Source of the DNA: Flammeovirgaceae bacterium UBA2338 | GTDB taxonomy: Bacteria > Bacteroidota > Bacteroidia > Cytophagales > Cyclobacteriaceae | Direction: 5' to 3' | DNA length: 64,000 nt | NCBI GenBank assembly: GCA_002344795.1 | Contig: DDUM01000007.1 | Location: 11,763 to 75,762 of the forward strand | Shown: positions 1-8,293 of the stretch, piece after piece | Numbering within the stretch: position 1 is the first letter of the stretch | Layout: each line of letters starts with the position of its first letter | The notes under the pieces: generated by a model | What the model was told of the DNA's origin: nothing | Database searches by the model: none | The model's input: the letters and a program-made list of their open reading frames with translations, nothing else | Made by a program: the position numbers and the translations under genes

Positions 1-795
1 GTTGAGATGTTTCCAGAGTTTGGTTACATGAAATACATCGTTGGTTTTATAATTGCATTCGGATTACTTACAGCACTGATCAACAAACGCTTTATGCTTG
101 TTAGTTACATCGGCTTGTTTGTAGTTACTGGTATCGCTGCGTTAGTAGATTTCTATCTTTGGGGTTATGATTATGGACACAACCTGAACCCAGATGCTCC
201 CATCATTATTCCTGGCTTGTCCTATCAGCCTCCTTTAATAGGTACAAAGGTATTGTTGAACTTCACTGCGTTCTCAGGACCAGATATTGGAGGGTGGATA
301 TTTATGCTGGTAGCAATAGTATTCATAGGAGTTCTAGTGTACGAAATAAAAATAGACAAAAAGGTGGCAGCTATTCTCGTTTTTCCCTTGGCGGGTTTGT
401 TAATGTCCTGCTCTACTGAGCCGGTTCCGTTGGAATATGGGAAGGATATATGCTATACTTGTAAGATGAAGTTGATGGACAATAAGTTCGGAGCAGAATT
501 GGTTACGAACAAAGGAAAAATTTACAAGTTTGATGATCTTAATTGCATGTTGGATTACTACAATGCCAATGAAGCTGAGCATGGAAATTATGCACATAAA
601 TTGGTCATCGATTTTGCAAGACCTGGTACTTTTATAGAGGCAAGTAATTCTTATTATCTCAGAGCTGATGAAATCAAAAGCCCCATGGCAAGTCAAATTG
701 CTGCTTTTGAGAATTATGATCTGATGGAAGAAAGTAAAAAAAAGTGGGATGGAATTTACCTTTCATGGGGGGAGGTGGTGACGGAGTTTAAATGA
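1..795 (+). CDS. nosL: NosL-like copper lipoprotein domain fused to a polytopic membrane domain (5' end outside window)
   Basis: The reading frame is open to the left edge. The first ATG at 7 is probably internal, because the bases before it continue the frame without a stop and related membrane proteins begin well upstream. The visible N-terminal part (about residues 8-120) has three hydrophobic segments. It is followed by a lipobox-like stretch ending in SC (near residue 135) and a NosL domain with the motif ICYTCKMKLMD, whose Cys and Met residues are expected copper ligands. NosL delivers Cu(I) to apo-nitrous oxide reductase in the periplasm. Having a membrane module and NosL in one chain looks like a fusion. 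The stop overlaps the start of nosD by four bases, so it is the start of a nosLDFY run; nosZ must lie to the left. Confidence 0.82.
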   Translation, partial: VEMFPEFGYMKYIVGFIIAFGLLTALINKRFMLVSYIGLFVVTGIAALVDFYLWGYDYGHNLNPDAPIIIPGLSYQPPLIGTKVLLNFTAFSGPDIGGWIFMLVAIVFIGVLVYEIKIDKKVAAILVFPLAGLLMSCSTEPVPLEYGKDICYTCKMKLMDNKFGAELVTNKGKIYKFDDLNCMLDYYNANEAEHGNYAHKLVIDFARPGTFIEASNSYYLRADEIKSPMASQIAAFENYDLMEESKKKWDGIYLSWGEVVTEFK

Positions 796-2030
796 GAATA
801 TTTTTTACCCTACTTCTTTTCCTGTATACCTTATCTTCTAAAGCCGTCACTTGGACAGTTTCACAATCGGGTGAAACAAATTCAATTACGACCGCAATTC
901 AGAAGGCAAACAACGGAGATACAATCTTGGTCAATCCCGGACATTACAGAGAAGGTAATATCCAGGTAAACAAGGAGATTGTTCTATTGGGAATAGATTA
1001 TCCTGTTGTTGATGGTGAATTTAAACATGAGGTATTTACTATAACGGCCAATAATGTAACTATTCGCAATTTTAATATTATCAATGTTGGCGTATCAAGT
1101 TTGCATGATAAGGCTGCCATTGGTGGAGAAAATGCAAGAAATTTATACCTGGCGGACAATAAAATTGAAATGGCATTTTTTGGCATCCATCTGGCCAATT
1201 GCAAATCAAGCTTGATTGAGAACAATACCCTCACTGCTGCTGCTGTTAACGAAAGCGCCACCGGAAATGGAATCCATTTATGGAAGAGCGACAAAATAAC
1301 GGTGAAGAACAATACTGTGGATGGGCATCGCGATGGGATATATTTTGAATTTGTGACCAACTCTTTAATTGAGAATAACATCAGTATAAACAATCTCAGG
1401 TATGGATTACATTTCATGTTTTCTCACAATGATGAATACAATAGAAATTTATTTAAAAATAATGGCTCTGGGATTGCAGTAATGTATTCCAAAGGAGTTA
1501 CAATGAGATACAATCGTTTTGAAGAAAACTGGGGCTCATCAGTTTTTGGTTTGTTGCTAAAGGAAATAAGTGAAAGTACCATTGAACACAACCTCTTCAT
1601 AAGGAATACAGTGGCCATATACATGGAAGCCTGTAGCAGAAGTAATTTTAAGGGGAACGAATTTCGTGGAAATGGATGGGGTATAAAACTGCAGGCAAGC
1701 TGTGATGACAATATATTTGAAGAGAACAATTTCATTGCTAACTCGTTCGACATGGGAACCAATGGTTCTATGACCCTAAATACAATTAGGAGTAATTACT
1801 GGGATAAATACGGGGGCTATGACCTTGACAAAGATGGGGTTGGCGATGTGCCCTTTCATCCCGTAAGCATGTATTCCATGATTATTGAAAAGATGCCAAC
1901 AGCGGTAATGTTGTGGAGAAGCTTTTTGGTGTTTTTATTGGACCGGGCAGAAAAAATAATTCCTGTGGTAACACCGGAAAATTTAAAAGATGATGTTCCT
2001 GTAATGAAACCTTATGATATCAGTATCTGA
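792..2030 (+). CDS. nosD: Nitrous oxide reductase maturation protein NosD
   Basis: This 412-residue periplasmic protein has a signal peptide (residues 1 to about 18) and a long parallel beta-helix of CASH/NosD type over about residues 25-360. It is rich in short repeats such as NNTVDGHRDGIYFE and LIENNISINNL. NosD works with the NosF-NosY ABC transporter in building the CuZ site of N2O reductase. A C-terminal hydrophobic segment near residues 365-385 could anchor it in the membrane. The start overlaps the preceding gene (ATGA) and the end overlaps nosF by 17 bases, which indicates translational coupling. Length and context fit the family well. Confidence 0.93.
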   Translation: MRIFFTLLLFLYTLSSKAVTWTVSQSGETNSITTAIQKANNGDTILVNPGHYREGNIQVNKEIVLLGIDYPVVDGEFKHEVFTITANNVTIRNFNIINVGVSSLHDKAAIGGENARNLYLADNKIEMAFFGIHLANCKSSLIENNTLTAAAVNESATGNGIHLWKSDKITVKNNTVDGHRDGIYFEFVTNSLIENNISINNLRYGLHFMFSHNDEYNRNLFKNNGSGIAVMYSKGVTMRYNRFEENWGSSVFGLLLKEISESTIEHNLFIRNTVAIYMEACSRSNFKGNEFRGNGWGIKLQASCDDNIFEENNFIANSFDMGTNGSMTLNTIRSNYWDKYGGYDLDKDGVGDVPFHPVSMYSMIIEKMPTAVMLWRSFLVFLLDRAEKIIPVVTPENLKDDVPVMKPYDISI

Positions 2031-2736
2031 AATAGAAAAACGTTTTGGTGCATTGGATGTATTGAAATCAATAAGTGCCCAATTTGAAACGGGACGATCC
2101 TATGCACTCATTGGACCAAATGGATCAGGTAAAACAACTTTAATAAAGTGTATACTGGGAATGGTTGTACCTGACAGAGGTAAGATTGAAGTAGATGGAG
2201 AATCAATTTTAGGGCAATGGGCCTATAGAAAAATGATTGGATATATGCCACAAATTGGCAGATACCCAGACAACATGACGATAGGGCAGTTGTTTGAAAT
2301 GATTAAAGACCTTCGATCCGACAGCAAAGCAATTGATGAAGAATTGATTGAGGGATTTGGATTGGATAAAATGATGAATAAAAGGATGCACACACTTTCC
2401 GGAGGAACACGTCAGAAGGTAAGTGCAGCGTTGGCTTTTTTATTTAAGCCCAAGGTGTTTATTCTCGATGAGCCTACTGCTGGATTGGATCCATTGGCCG
2501 TTGAAGTGATTAAGGAAAAAATTTTGAAGGAAATGGGGGATAACAAAATATTCATTATCACCTCGCATGTTCTTAGCGATCTCGATGAGTTGTCCTCTCA
2601 TGCATTGTACCTGGATAATGGTTCTTTAATTTATAATGACTCCATTGCATTGCTTAAGGAAGAGACCGGAGAGGTAAAGCTTGGAAAAGCTATTGCTACA
2701 ATAATGAGAAGAACTCAAAATAATGTGACAGTATGA
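2014..2736 (+). CDS. nosF: ABC transporter ATPase NosF
   Basis: This is a 240-residue ABC ATPase. Walker A is GPNGSGKTT (about residues 34-42), the signature is LSGGTRQKVS, and Walker B is VFILDEPTAGLDP followed by the switch histidine in TSHVLSD. It pairs with NosY and NosD as the Nos ABC system that supports CuZ assembly in the periplasm. The start lies inside the end of nosD and the stop overlaps the nosY start by four bases. The family assignment comes from the cluster; the sequence alone would only say multidrug/Nos-type ABC ATPase. Confidence 0.92.
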   Translation: MISVSEIEKRFGALDVLKSISAQFETGRSYALIGPNGSGKTTLIKCILGMVVPDRGKIEVDGESILGQWAYRKMIGYMPQIGRYPDNMTIGQLFEMIKDLRSDSKAIDEELIEGFGLDKMMNKRMHTLSGGTRQKVSAALAFLFKPKVFILDEPTAGLDPLAVEVIKEKILKEMGDNKIFIITSHVLSDLDELSSHALYLDNGSLIYNDSIALLKEETGEVKLGKAIATIMRRTQNNVTV

Positions 2737-3500
2737 TTAAGATAGCCAAATATGTTCTGCTGGACATTCTAAGAAACAAGTTTGTTATTCTATACACCTT
2801 TTTTCTGTTTCTCGTTACCCTGTCGATGTTCAGTTTAGAAGGTAATTCAGATAAAGCCATTCTGAGTCTATTGAATATTATTTTAATGGTGGTTCCGCTG
2901 GTAAGTATCATTTTTACCACCATTCACTTTTTTAATTCCTATGAGTTTATTGAGCTTTTGCTCTCACAACCTATTAATAGAAAATCAATATTTCTGAGTG
3001 AGTTTGCAGCAGTATCCCTGGCACTTTGCCTTGCCTATATTGTTGGGGTGGGAGTACCTGTAACCCTATTTAGTCAGGGTATGGATACGGTGTACCTGAT
3101 TTTGTCAGGAGTATTGCTTACCCTGGTTTTTGTGGCGCTTGCATTTAGTGCATCGGTACTTACCCGTGACAAGGCCAAAGGAATTGGGCTTTCACTTTTG
3201 TTCTGGTTTTACTTTACCCTTATTTATGACGGGTTTGTGCTTTATGTAATATATGCATTCAGTGACTACCCTTTAGAAAAAGTAACACTGGCTCTTGTTT
3301 CCTTAAACCCTGTAGATCTGGCGCGCATAATCATCTTATTAAAATTAGATATTTCCGCATTGATGGGGTATACAGGAGCCTTCTATAAACAGTTTTTCGG
3401 AAGCAGTGTTGGGATTATTTACTCATTCCTGTTATTACTCTTGTGGGCTGCGCTTCCAATGTTTATCGCAATGCGAAAATTCTTAAAAAAGGATATTTAA
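2733..3500 (+). CDS. nosY: ABC transporter permease NosY
   Basis: This 255-residue integral membrane protein has six hydrophobic segments, starting with FVILYTFFLFLVTLSMF near residue 18 and ending with IIYSFLLLLLWAALPMFIA. The topology matches ABC-2/NosY permeases. It is the membrane partner of NosF and the last gene of the nos run. The conserved first-segment pattern, with an Arg-Asn-Lys before the helix, is typical of NosY. A 28-bp palindrome begins eight bases after the stop codon. Confidence 0.9.
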   Translation: MIKIAKYVLLDILRNKFVILYTFFLFLVTLSMFSLEGNSDKAILSLLNIILMVVPLVSIIFTTIHFFNSYEFIELLLSQPINRKSIFLSEFAAVSLALCLAYIVGVGVPVTLFSQGMDTVYLILSGVLLTLVFVALAFSASVLTRDKAKGIGLSLLFWFYFTLIYDGFVLYVIYAFSDYPLEKVTLALVSLNPVDLARIIILLKLDISALMGYTGAFYKQFFGSSVGIIYSFLLLLLWAALPMFIAMRKFLKKDI

Positions 3501-3507
3501 GTAATCC

Positions 3508-3535
3508 TTTCAATATGATCGCGATCATATTGAAA
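3508..3535. promoter_or_regulatory. 28-bp perfect palindrome with a CRP/FNR-like core
   Basis: The half-site TTTCAATATGATCG is followed immediately by its exact reverse complement. The core reads TGAT-CGCG-ATCA, which is the central eight positions of the FNR/DNR-type consensus TTGAT-N4-ATCAA, with A/T instead of T/A at the outer position. It lies between nosY and the fasciclin gene, about 110 bases before the chosen ATG. An operator for an oxygen- or NO-responsive regulator is the favoured reading. A hairpin at the nos 3' end is the alternative, but there is no T-tract. Confidence 0.55.
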
Positions 3536-3644
3536 ACTTGTTTTCTGGCACCTTGACCAATGTTATATAGGTGTATGATTAAAGTCATTGTCTGTTTAGC
3601 TATTCCATAGCACCTTCGTGGTGTTGAAACTAAACTCATCCCCT

Positions 3645-4199
3645 ATGAAATTATTTAAATATTCAGCGATGGCGTTTGCTGCCATCTTATTCTCATGCAG
3701 TTCAAATCCTGGTAACCAAACGGAAGGCACTACCTCTGTTGCAAGTACAGTAGATGGAGGTCAAGCCTCTGTTCAAGATGATGTATCACAACAAAACGTT
3801 GTTCAGGTGGCTGCTGGGTCAGCAGACCATACTACCCTTGTGGCGGCACTAAAAGCAGCCGCCTATGTAGACGCATTGGCCAATGCCGGACCTTTTACTG
3901 TTTTTGCGCCAACCAATGAAGCATTTGATAAATTACCTGCTGGTACCGTAGAAAACTTAGTGAAGCCTGAAAATCAGGATCAGTTGAGGGACATTTTGGA
4001 AAACCATGTCTACATCGGAGTAATGAGAGAAAACATGATGCGTGATGGCCAAAGGCTAAATCAGGCAAACATGAAGAATGTCATGGTGTCTAAAGTTGGT
4101 GATAAAATTTCTGTAAATGGCGCCAATATCATTGCTACTGTACCTTGTGCTAATGGTATTGTTTATGTGATTGATAAAGTTTTGGTTCCTGAGAATTAA
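3645..4199 (+). CDS. Fasciclin (FAS1) domain lipoprotein
   Basis: The protein has 184 residues. I chose the ATG at 3645 over an upstream GTG (3618) because it places a clean lipoprotein signal at the N-terminus (KLFKYSAMAFAAILFSCSS, lipobox Cys about residue 18). After a Thr/Ser/Gln-rich linker, a single FAS1 domain fills residues 50-184, including FTVFAPTNEAFDKLP and the conserved C-terminal GIVYVIDKVLVP. FAS1 domains mediate adhesion or protein-protein contacts at the cell surface. Its position directly after the nos genes and behind a CRP/FNR-like palindrome suggests co-regulation with denitrification, which is an inference. Confidence 0.88.
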   Translation: MKLFKYSAMAFAAILFSCSSNPGNQTEGTTSVASTVDGGQASVQDDVSQQNVVQVAAGSADHTTLVAALKAAAYVDALANAGPFTVFAPTNEAFDKLPAGTVENLVKPENQDQLRDILENHVYIGVMRENMMRDGQRLNQANMKNVMVSKVGDKISVNGANIIATVPCANGIVYVIDKVLVPEN

Positions 4200-4239
4200 A
4201 AGAAAGTCATTTTAGGAATTACCCCATAAATTTTATGGT

Positions 4240-4273
4240 GAGAAAGGTGCTATTTTATATTAGCACCTTTCTC
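4240..4273. terminator. Bidirectional terminator hairpin
   Basis: A 13-bp perfect stem (GAGAAAGGTGCTA at 4240-4252 pairing with 4261-4273) encloses an 8-base AT loop. It sits between the convergent fasciclin and DUF4251 genes and can serve both. The flanking T-runs are weak, so it may be partly factor-assisted. Confidence 0.75.
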
Positions 4274-4282
4274 CTATTGTAT

Positions 4283-4852
4283 TTATAACCTTCTCATCCC
4301 CTCATACACCTTTGATTCCTGCACACTTTCTATAGACCCATTGAATTCTATTCGTCCACCCCAGTTGTTTACAAAAGTGGCAGACGCATTACCGGAAATA
4401 CCTACTTGAATGGTAAGGGTTCCTTGACCAATGCTTGAGGTACTGACCTGCGCCAGAACAGTGATCATGTTGTTATTTTCATTCTGACTTATCTGGTAGC
4501 TGGTTACTTTTCCTTTTGCCGTTATACCACCTAATCCATTAAAACCTACTCCACCAACAAAAGCAGTTTGAAGTACAAAGTCATCATTGTCTACCATAAT
4601 GAAATTGTTAGGACCAACATTCACTGTACTACCATACTTTCCTCTCACTGTAATTGCCTCTAACACAAGATTTTTTTCTTCCACCAGTTTCCTGGCTTTG
4701 TCAAACATCATCTTGGCTTCGGCTTCTCTTTGAGCTTTTCCAATCCGTTGTGATTTCCGGTTGTCTTTTTTCCCTTGCGTACTTTGTGCGTTTACCAATC
4801 CTATTGATCCAATCAGTAGGATTGCAATCAATCCTATTTTGGTCGTTTTCAT
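4283..4852 (-). CDS. DUF4251 domain-containing secreted protein
   Basis: This 189-residue protein has a Sec signal peptide (residues 1-22, ending VNAQ), a charged Lys/Arg/Gln-rich helical stretch (25-60) and a beta-rich domain. The end FNGSIESVQESKVYEGM is characteristic of Bacteroidota DUF4251 proteins. No enzymatic motif is visible. The likely location is periplasmic. It is a single gene, convergent with the fasciclin gene and separated from it by the hairpin at 4240-4273. Its function is unknown. Confidence 0.8.
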   Translation of the reverse strand: MKTTKIGLIAILLIGSIGLVNAQSTQGKKDNRKSQRIGKAQREAEAKMMFDKARKLVEEKNLVLEAITVRGKYGSTVNVGPNNFIMVDNDDFVLQTAFVGGVGFNGLGGITAKGKVTSYQISQNENNNMITVLAQVSTSSIGQGTLTIQVGISGNASATFVNNWGGRIEFNGSIESVQESKVYEGMRRL

Positions 4853-5056
4853 AATGTTATCAATTTGCTACTGTATACTAAACGCAAAAGGCCAAACTAA
4901 TAGTTTCGAATTACCTAACTGATTTTTGATTTTTGGCCAACTTGCTTCTAAAATACCCTTGGCAAGCAAGATACTGTTGTAGTTCAATACGTTGTTTCGC
5001 AAGGAAAAGTGACTTTGGGAGAATCACAAGGAACCATGTGCTATACGCAGAACAAG

Positions 5057-5518
5057 CTAATTGCTATGGAGGGGCTGGATTTTGGGGGTATGCCCCTTTC
5101 TCATCTCTTCGATCAATTTCATATCGTGGGGTGTAAAGGAGCTGGTTTCCTTGTTTTGAGCCGAAACGAATTCTTCGAGGCTTTTATATACCCTTATTCT
5201 ATACTTCCAGATGGCTTTTGCCCCAATAGCCAGCTTAAAGGATCGATCATCCAAATCCTTATCTATCCAGTACATATCATGATCTGTTGCTCCTAAAGAA
5301 TTGCCAATATACCCTGGCATATAGGCAATATGCGAGTGATAGAGTCGCTTTGCTACCTCCTCCTTAAATCCTTCTTTACCCGTAATATATATGGTGCTCC
5401 AATCTATTTGTTTGGATCCCAACTTTTCTTCTGCCCTAATGCGTAGCTCATCCTTTAAATTCTGAGCAATCAGATTAACGCCTAATTTTATATCTGCTAC
5501 TGTAGATTTGACTTTCAT
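5057..5518 (-). CDS. Hypothetical protein, about 153 residues
   Basis: I do not recognise this protein. The ATG at 5518 is preferred to an upstream TTG (5542), giving an N-terminus MKVKSTVADIKLG. The sequence is soluble, mixed alpha/beta and charged, with one Cys-free body and no signal peptide or membrane segment. Motifs that stand out are GNSLGATDHDMYWIDKDLDD and the C-terminal PHDMKLIEEMRKGHTP. Codon use matches the neighbours. The flanking gaps (about 200 bases downstream, 150 upstream) suggest a single-gene unit. Plus-strand frames over the same bases are antisense shadows. Confidence 0.6.
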   Translation of the reverse strand: MKVKSTVADIKLGVNLIAQNLKDELRIRAEEKLGSKQIDWSTIYITGKEGFKEEVAKRLYHSHIAYMPGYIGNSLGATDHDMYWIDKDLDDRSFKLAIGAKAIWKYRIRVYKSLEEFVSAQNKETSSFTPHDMKLIEEMRKGHTPKIQPLHSN

Positions 5519-5670
5519 TAATAAGAAAAAACTAATTTCCAATTTGTAAAATTACTTAAATGACTCACTACTAATACGTTTTAGTGTCATATAAGATTCA
5601 CTTACTCTCAATAATATTTTCTCAAAGAGAGTAACCAGCTAAGCGGTGTTATTTTTTTGAGCAGCTGACT

Positions 5671-8214
5671 TCAGTTTTGAGCTTCATAAATCTTACGGGC
5701 TTCCAGGATGTTGGTTAAAGTAAGGTCGCGCTCATATTCTGTTAAATAAACATGCTTACTTGCAGATTCGTATACCTTATCTATCCATTGGATGAAATAT
5801 CTGGCATCTTCCGGAGAATGAATGGGGTTGTTGTTGACTATCAAATAGACAGGTCCCGTGGTAGCATAGGGGTAATAGTCCTGAATGGCTGGAACTGCAT
5901 CATCATTCCAGGCCCTTAGCAATAACCAGGAGCTCTTGTCAATTGTAATAGTACCGGATAGATCTGCCGAAGTTCTGTCTCCTTTCAGTTCAATCGTTTT
6001 TAATACTTTTCCGTTGCTTATGATCTCAAGATGATCCATGGGGATAATTGACCTCATAAATCCTTTATACGAAACCTTAATTTTTTTGCCTTGCAATCGA
6101 ATTTCAGATCCAGGGTTCTTTTCATTTACTTCAAAGTGCAGAAGGGCACTATTTGTAGCCATCGTTTTGCCTTCTTTCAGTCCTTTCAGCCAGGCCGCTT
6201 CTTTCTGCGAAGGTGCTACGGGCAAGTCATCCATTTGTACATAGGTTCGATTTACGCCTACGGGGCCTCGTAATGAGGCATAGTTGGCCATCGCGTCAGT
6301 TCCTCCTGTAGCACTTATTTTAAAACCACAGTTGAGTAATCTGTGCCATACTTCTGCGCTTGGCCGGTGCCAGCTAAAGCCGACCACTTCGTAATAATCT
6401 ATTTTACCCAAAGCCGCATCAATAGGCAGGGCATGGCTAATGCTTTCTTTGCCCGGGTCTGGAGCATCATAGAAGGGGTGTACGTATCCCACTAAAGCAT
6501 TTTGTTCGTGTGCCAAATCGGCAATCACAGAATTAGAGGGATGAGCACTTTGAATAGCGGTGTTAGGATAAGCCGAATACCCGGGGAGGAGATAATAATC
6601 CTTTAAACCCAGTAAACCCAGGTGTCCCCAAAAACTGGTATGGTGCTCTTGAGAATGTGCCAATAAAACCTCATGGGTAGAGGCTGGATCTGGTTGCGTA
6701 GAGAAGTAATCCATATCAGGAATACGCTGTTCCTTATTTACTATTGTGTTGAAAACTATATCCAGGTCTTCGGCTTTGGCCTGTGTTACAAGTCTGGTGG
6801 GGGTATTGCGATAATGTCCTCCATAATTCATGTGAACATGCACATCTCCGCTTACCCAATGCTTATTCCAGTTTTCGGGTAATGATAGCGGAGAAATAGT
6901 TACGGCAACAGTTGCAGGCCCGTCACTGATTTGAATGGCTTGTTTTTGAATAGTGTTTTCCAGGCCACGATAAACAGTAATGACAGCCTTTCCAATAGGA
7001 AGGGTAATATTGGACGTGCCCTGCGTGTGGAAGTAGTGGTTTTCAAAAGACTGTTTTGTGCGATCAAAGGCATCATCCGCATGCATCCAGGCATCATCCG
7101 GTGCATAACTTCTGCCATCTGAACCGGTAATAGATACTCTGGCAGCCACCTTTTTTCCCTCTTGATCGACTATGCTAAGTGCAAGGTTCGAGTGTGGTGT
7201 TAAATAATTTCTTTTGAGTAGGGGTAAAGGATATGTTTTTCCGCCTAAAACTTCCTGAATCCATAGTGCGGTGTTACCGTCCTGATTGGAGATGTAGGCA
7301 ATTCGATTGGCATCAGGAGACCACCGGGGATTTGTTGCATCAAATTTTCCATAAGTCATAGGGTAGGGGTCGCCATTTCCTTTTGCGGTAGTGATCCACA
7401 ATTGATGCCATTGTCTTCCTAAATAAGAGGCATAAATTATTCTTTTCCCATCTGAAGACCAATCGGGTTTGGTGCGCCAGGAGGTTTCTTCTTTTTGGAT
7501 CAGGATAAGTTGATCTGGGTTACTGATTTCTGAAGTATATATCGACCCTGTGCCATAAATATTATCTGGATTGGAAATAAACACCAGTTGCTTGCCATCG
7601 GGTGACCAGGAAGGACTGAGTTGATGATCCCATTGACTATAATAATACCTTGGTGTTTTTGTTTCACGTTCATTAGAAAGTGGCCTGCTTTCCAGCTTGC
7701 CATTTTTTAAAGTGCCCACCCAAATTCTAAAGTGCCCGGTATTTTTGGTAGAAACAAATGCAACTTGTGAGCCATCAGGTGAGAACCTGGGTTCGAGGTT
7801 TACATCTCCATTAGCAGTAAGCGGGGTTATTTTGTTGTTCGATAAGTCAAGTAATTGCAATTCGAGTGCTTTGCCAGAATATCGGGTGAAAACAATTGAG
7901 CTACCATCACTTGCCCAGTCAGGTTGGTAGTCGTAACCAGGTCCATTGGTTAATTGTGTAGCGGTAGTTTCCGCAACCTTTTGGCGCCAAAGCGAACCTG
8001 CCATACTGTAGACTATTTCTTCTCCTTCAGGTGACCAGGTGACGGAACTGGGTCCGGTAGTAAGCTGAGGAAGATACATTTCCCTGAAGTAATAATCGTG
8101 AGGCACTTGAATTTGATTAAGCACCGGTTCGCGCTGGCCATATACGGCTGAAATAAAAAGGAATTGAAAAAATAATATATATGCGGCTGTTAAAGGCAGT
8201 ATGGTGATCTTCAT
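5671..8214 (-). CDS. Secreted TolB-like propeller fused to a PHP/CehA-McbA-type metallohydrolase
   Basis: The 847-residue protein begins with a signal peptide (to about residue 26, ending VYGQ). Residues 45-330 hold a WD40-like PD40/TolB beta-propeller with repeats such as RFSPDGSQVAFVS, SWSPDGKQLVFIS and RWSPDANRIAYIS. From about residue 450 there is a metallohydrolase domain with the metal-binding entry GDVHVHMNYGG, later His-rich HSQEHH, and GYVHPFYD, matching the CehA/McbA branch of PHP enzymes. That family includes hydrolases of carbamate and other ester or amide substrates, but specificity cannot be told here. It follows the C45 hydrolase gene after 79 bases and may be the last member of the cluster 8294-18200. 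Confidence 0.82.
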   Translation of the reverse strand: MKITILPLTAAYILFFQFLFISAVYGQREPVLNQIQVPHDYYFREMYLPQLTTGPSSVTWSPEGEEIVYSMAGSLWRQKVAETTATQLTNGPGYDYQPDWASDGSSIVFTRYSGKALELQLLDLSNNKITPLTANGDVNLEPRFSPDGSQVAFVSTKNTGHFRIWVGTLKNGKLESRPLSNERETKTPRYYYSQWDHQLSPSWSPDGKQLVFISNPDNIYGTGSIYTSEISNPDQLILIQKEETSWRTKPDWSSDGKRIIYASYLGRQWHQLWITTAKGNGDPYPMTYGKFDATNPRWSPDANRIAYISNQDGNTALWIQEVLGGKTYPLPLLKRNYLTPHSNLALSIVDQEGKKVAARVSITGSDGRSYAPDDAWMHADDAFDRTKQSFENHYFHTQGTSNITLPIGKAVITVYRGLENTIQKQAIQISDGPATVAVTISPLSLPENWNKHWVSGDVHVHMNYGGHYRNTPTRLVTQAKAEDLDIVFNTIVNKEQRIPDMDYFSTQPDPASTHEVLLAHSQEHHTSFWGHLGLLGLKDYYLLPGYSAYPNTAIQSAHPSNSVIADLAHEQNALVGYVHPFYDAPDPGKESISHALPIDAALGKIDYYEVVGFSWHRPSAEVWHRLLNCGFKISATGGTDAMANYASLRGPVGVNRTYVQMDDLPVAPSQKEAAWLKGLKEGKTMATNSALLHFEVNEKNPGSEIRLQGKKIKVSYKGFMRSIIPMDHLEIISNGKVLKTIELKGDRTSADLSGTITIDKSSWLLLRAWNDDAVPAIQDYYPYATTGPVYLIVNNNPIHSPEDARYFIQWIDKVYESASKHVYLTEYERDLTLTNILEARKIYEAQN

Positions 8215-8293
8215 AATAAAGATTTACATGAAAAGATAGAAAGAAATGAGCAATAAGCCAGTGTCTGTTCCAGAATGGCTGTACCCAGATTCA

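Noticed and set aside
3508..3535. Reading the 28-bp palindrome as a simple intrinsic terminator
   Set aside because: No T-tract follows, there is no loop in the perfect form, and the core resembles a CRP/FNR operator; a minor hairpin role is still possible.
5009..5296. 95-codon plus-strand frame over the gene at 5057-5518
   Set aside because: Antisense shadow; the minus-strand frame has the better protein-like composition and a sensible start.
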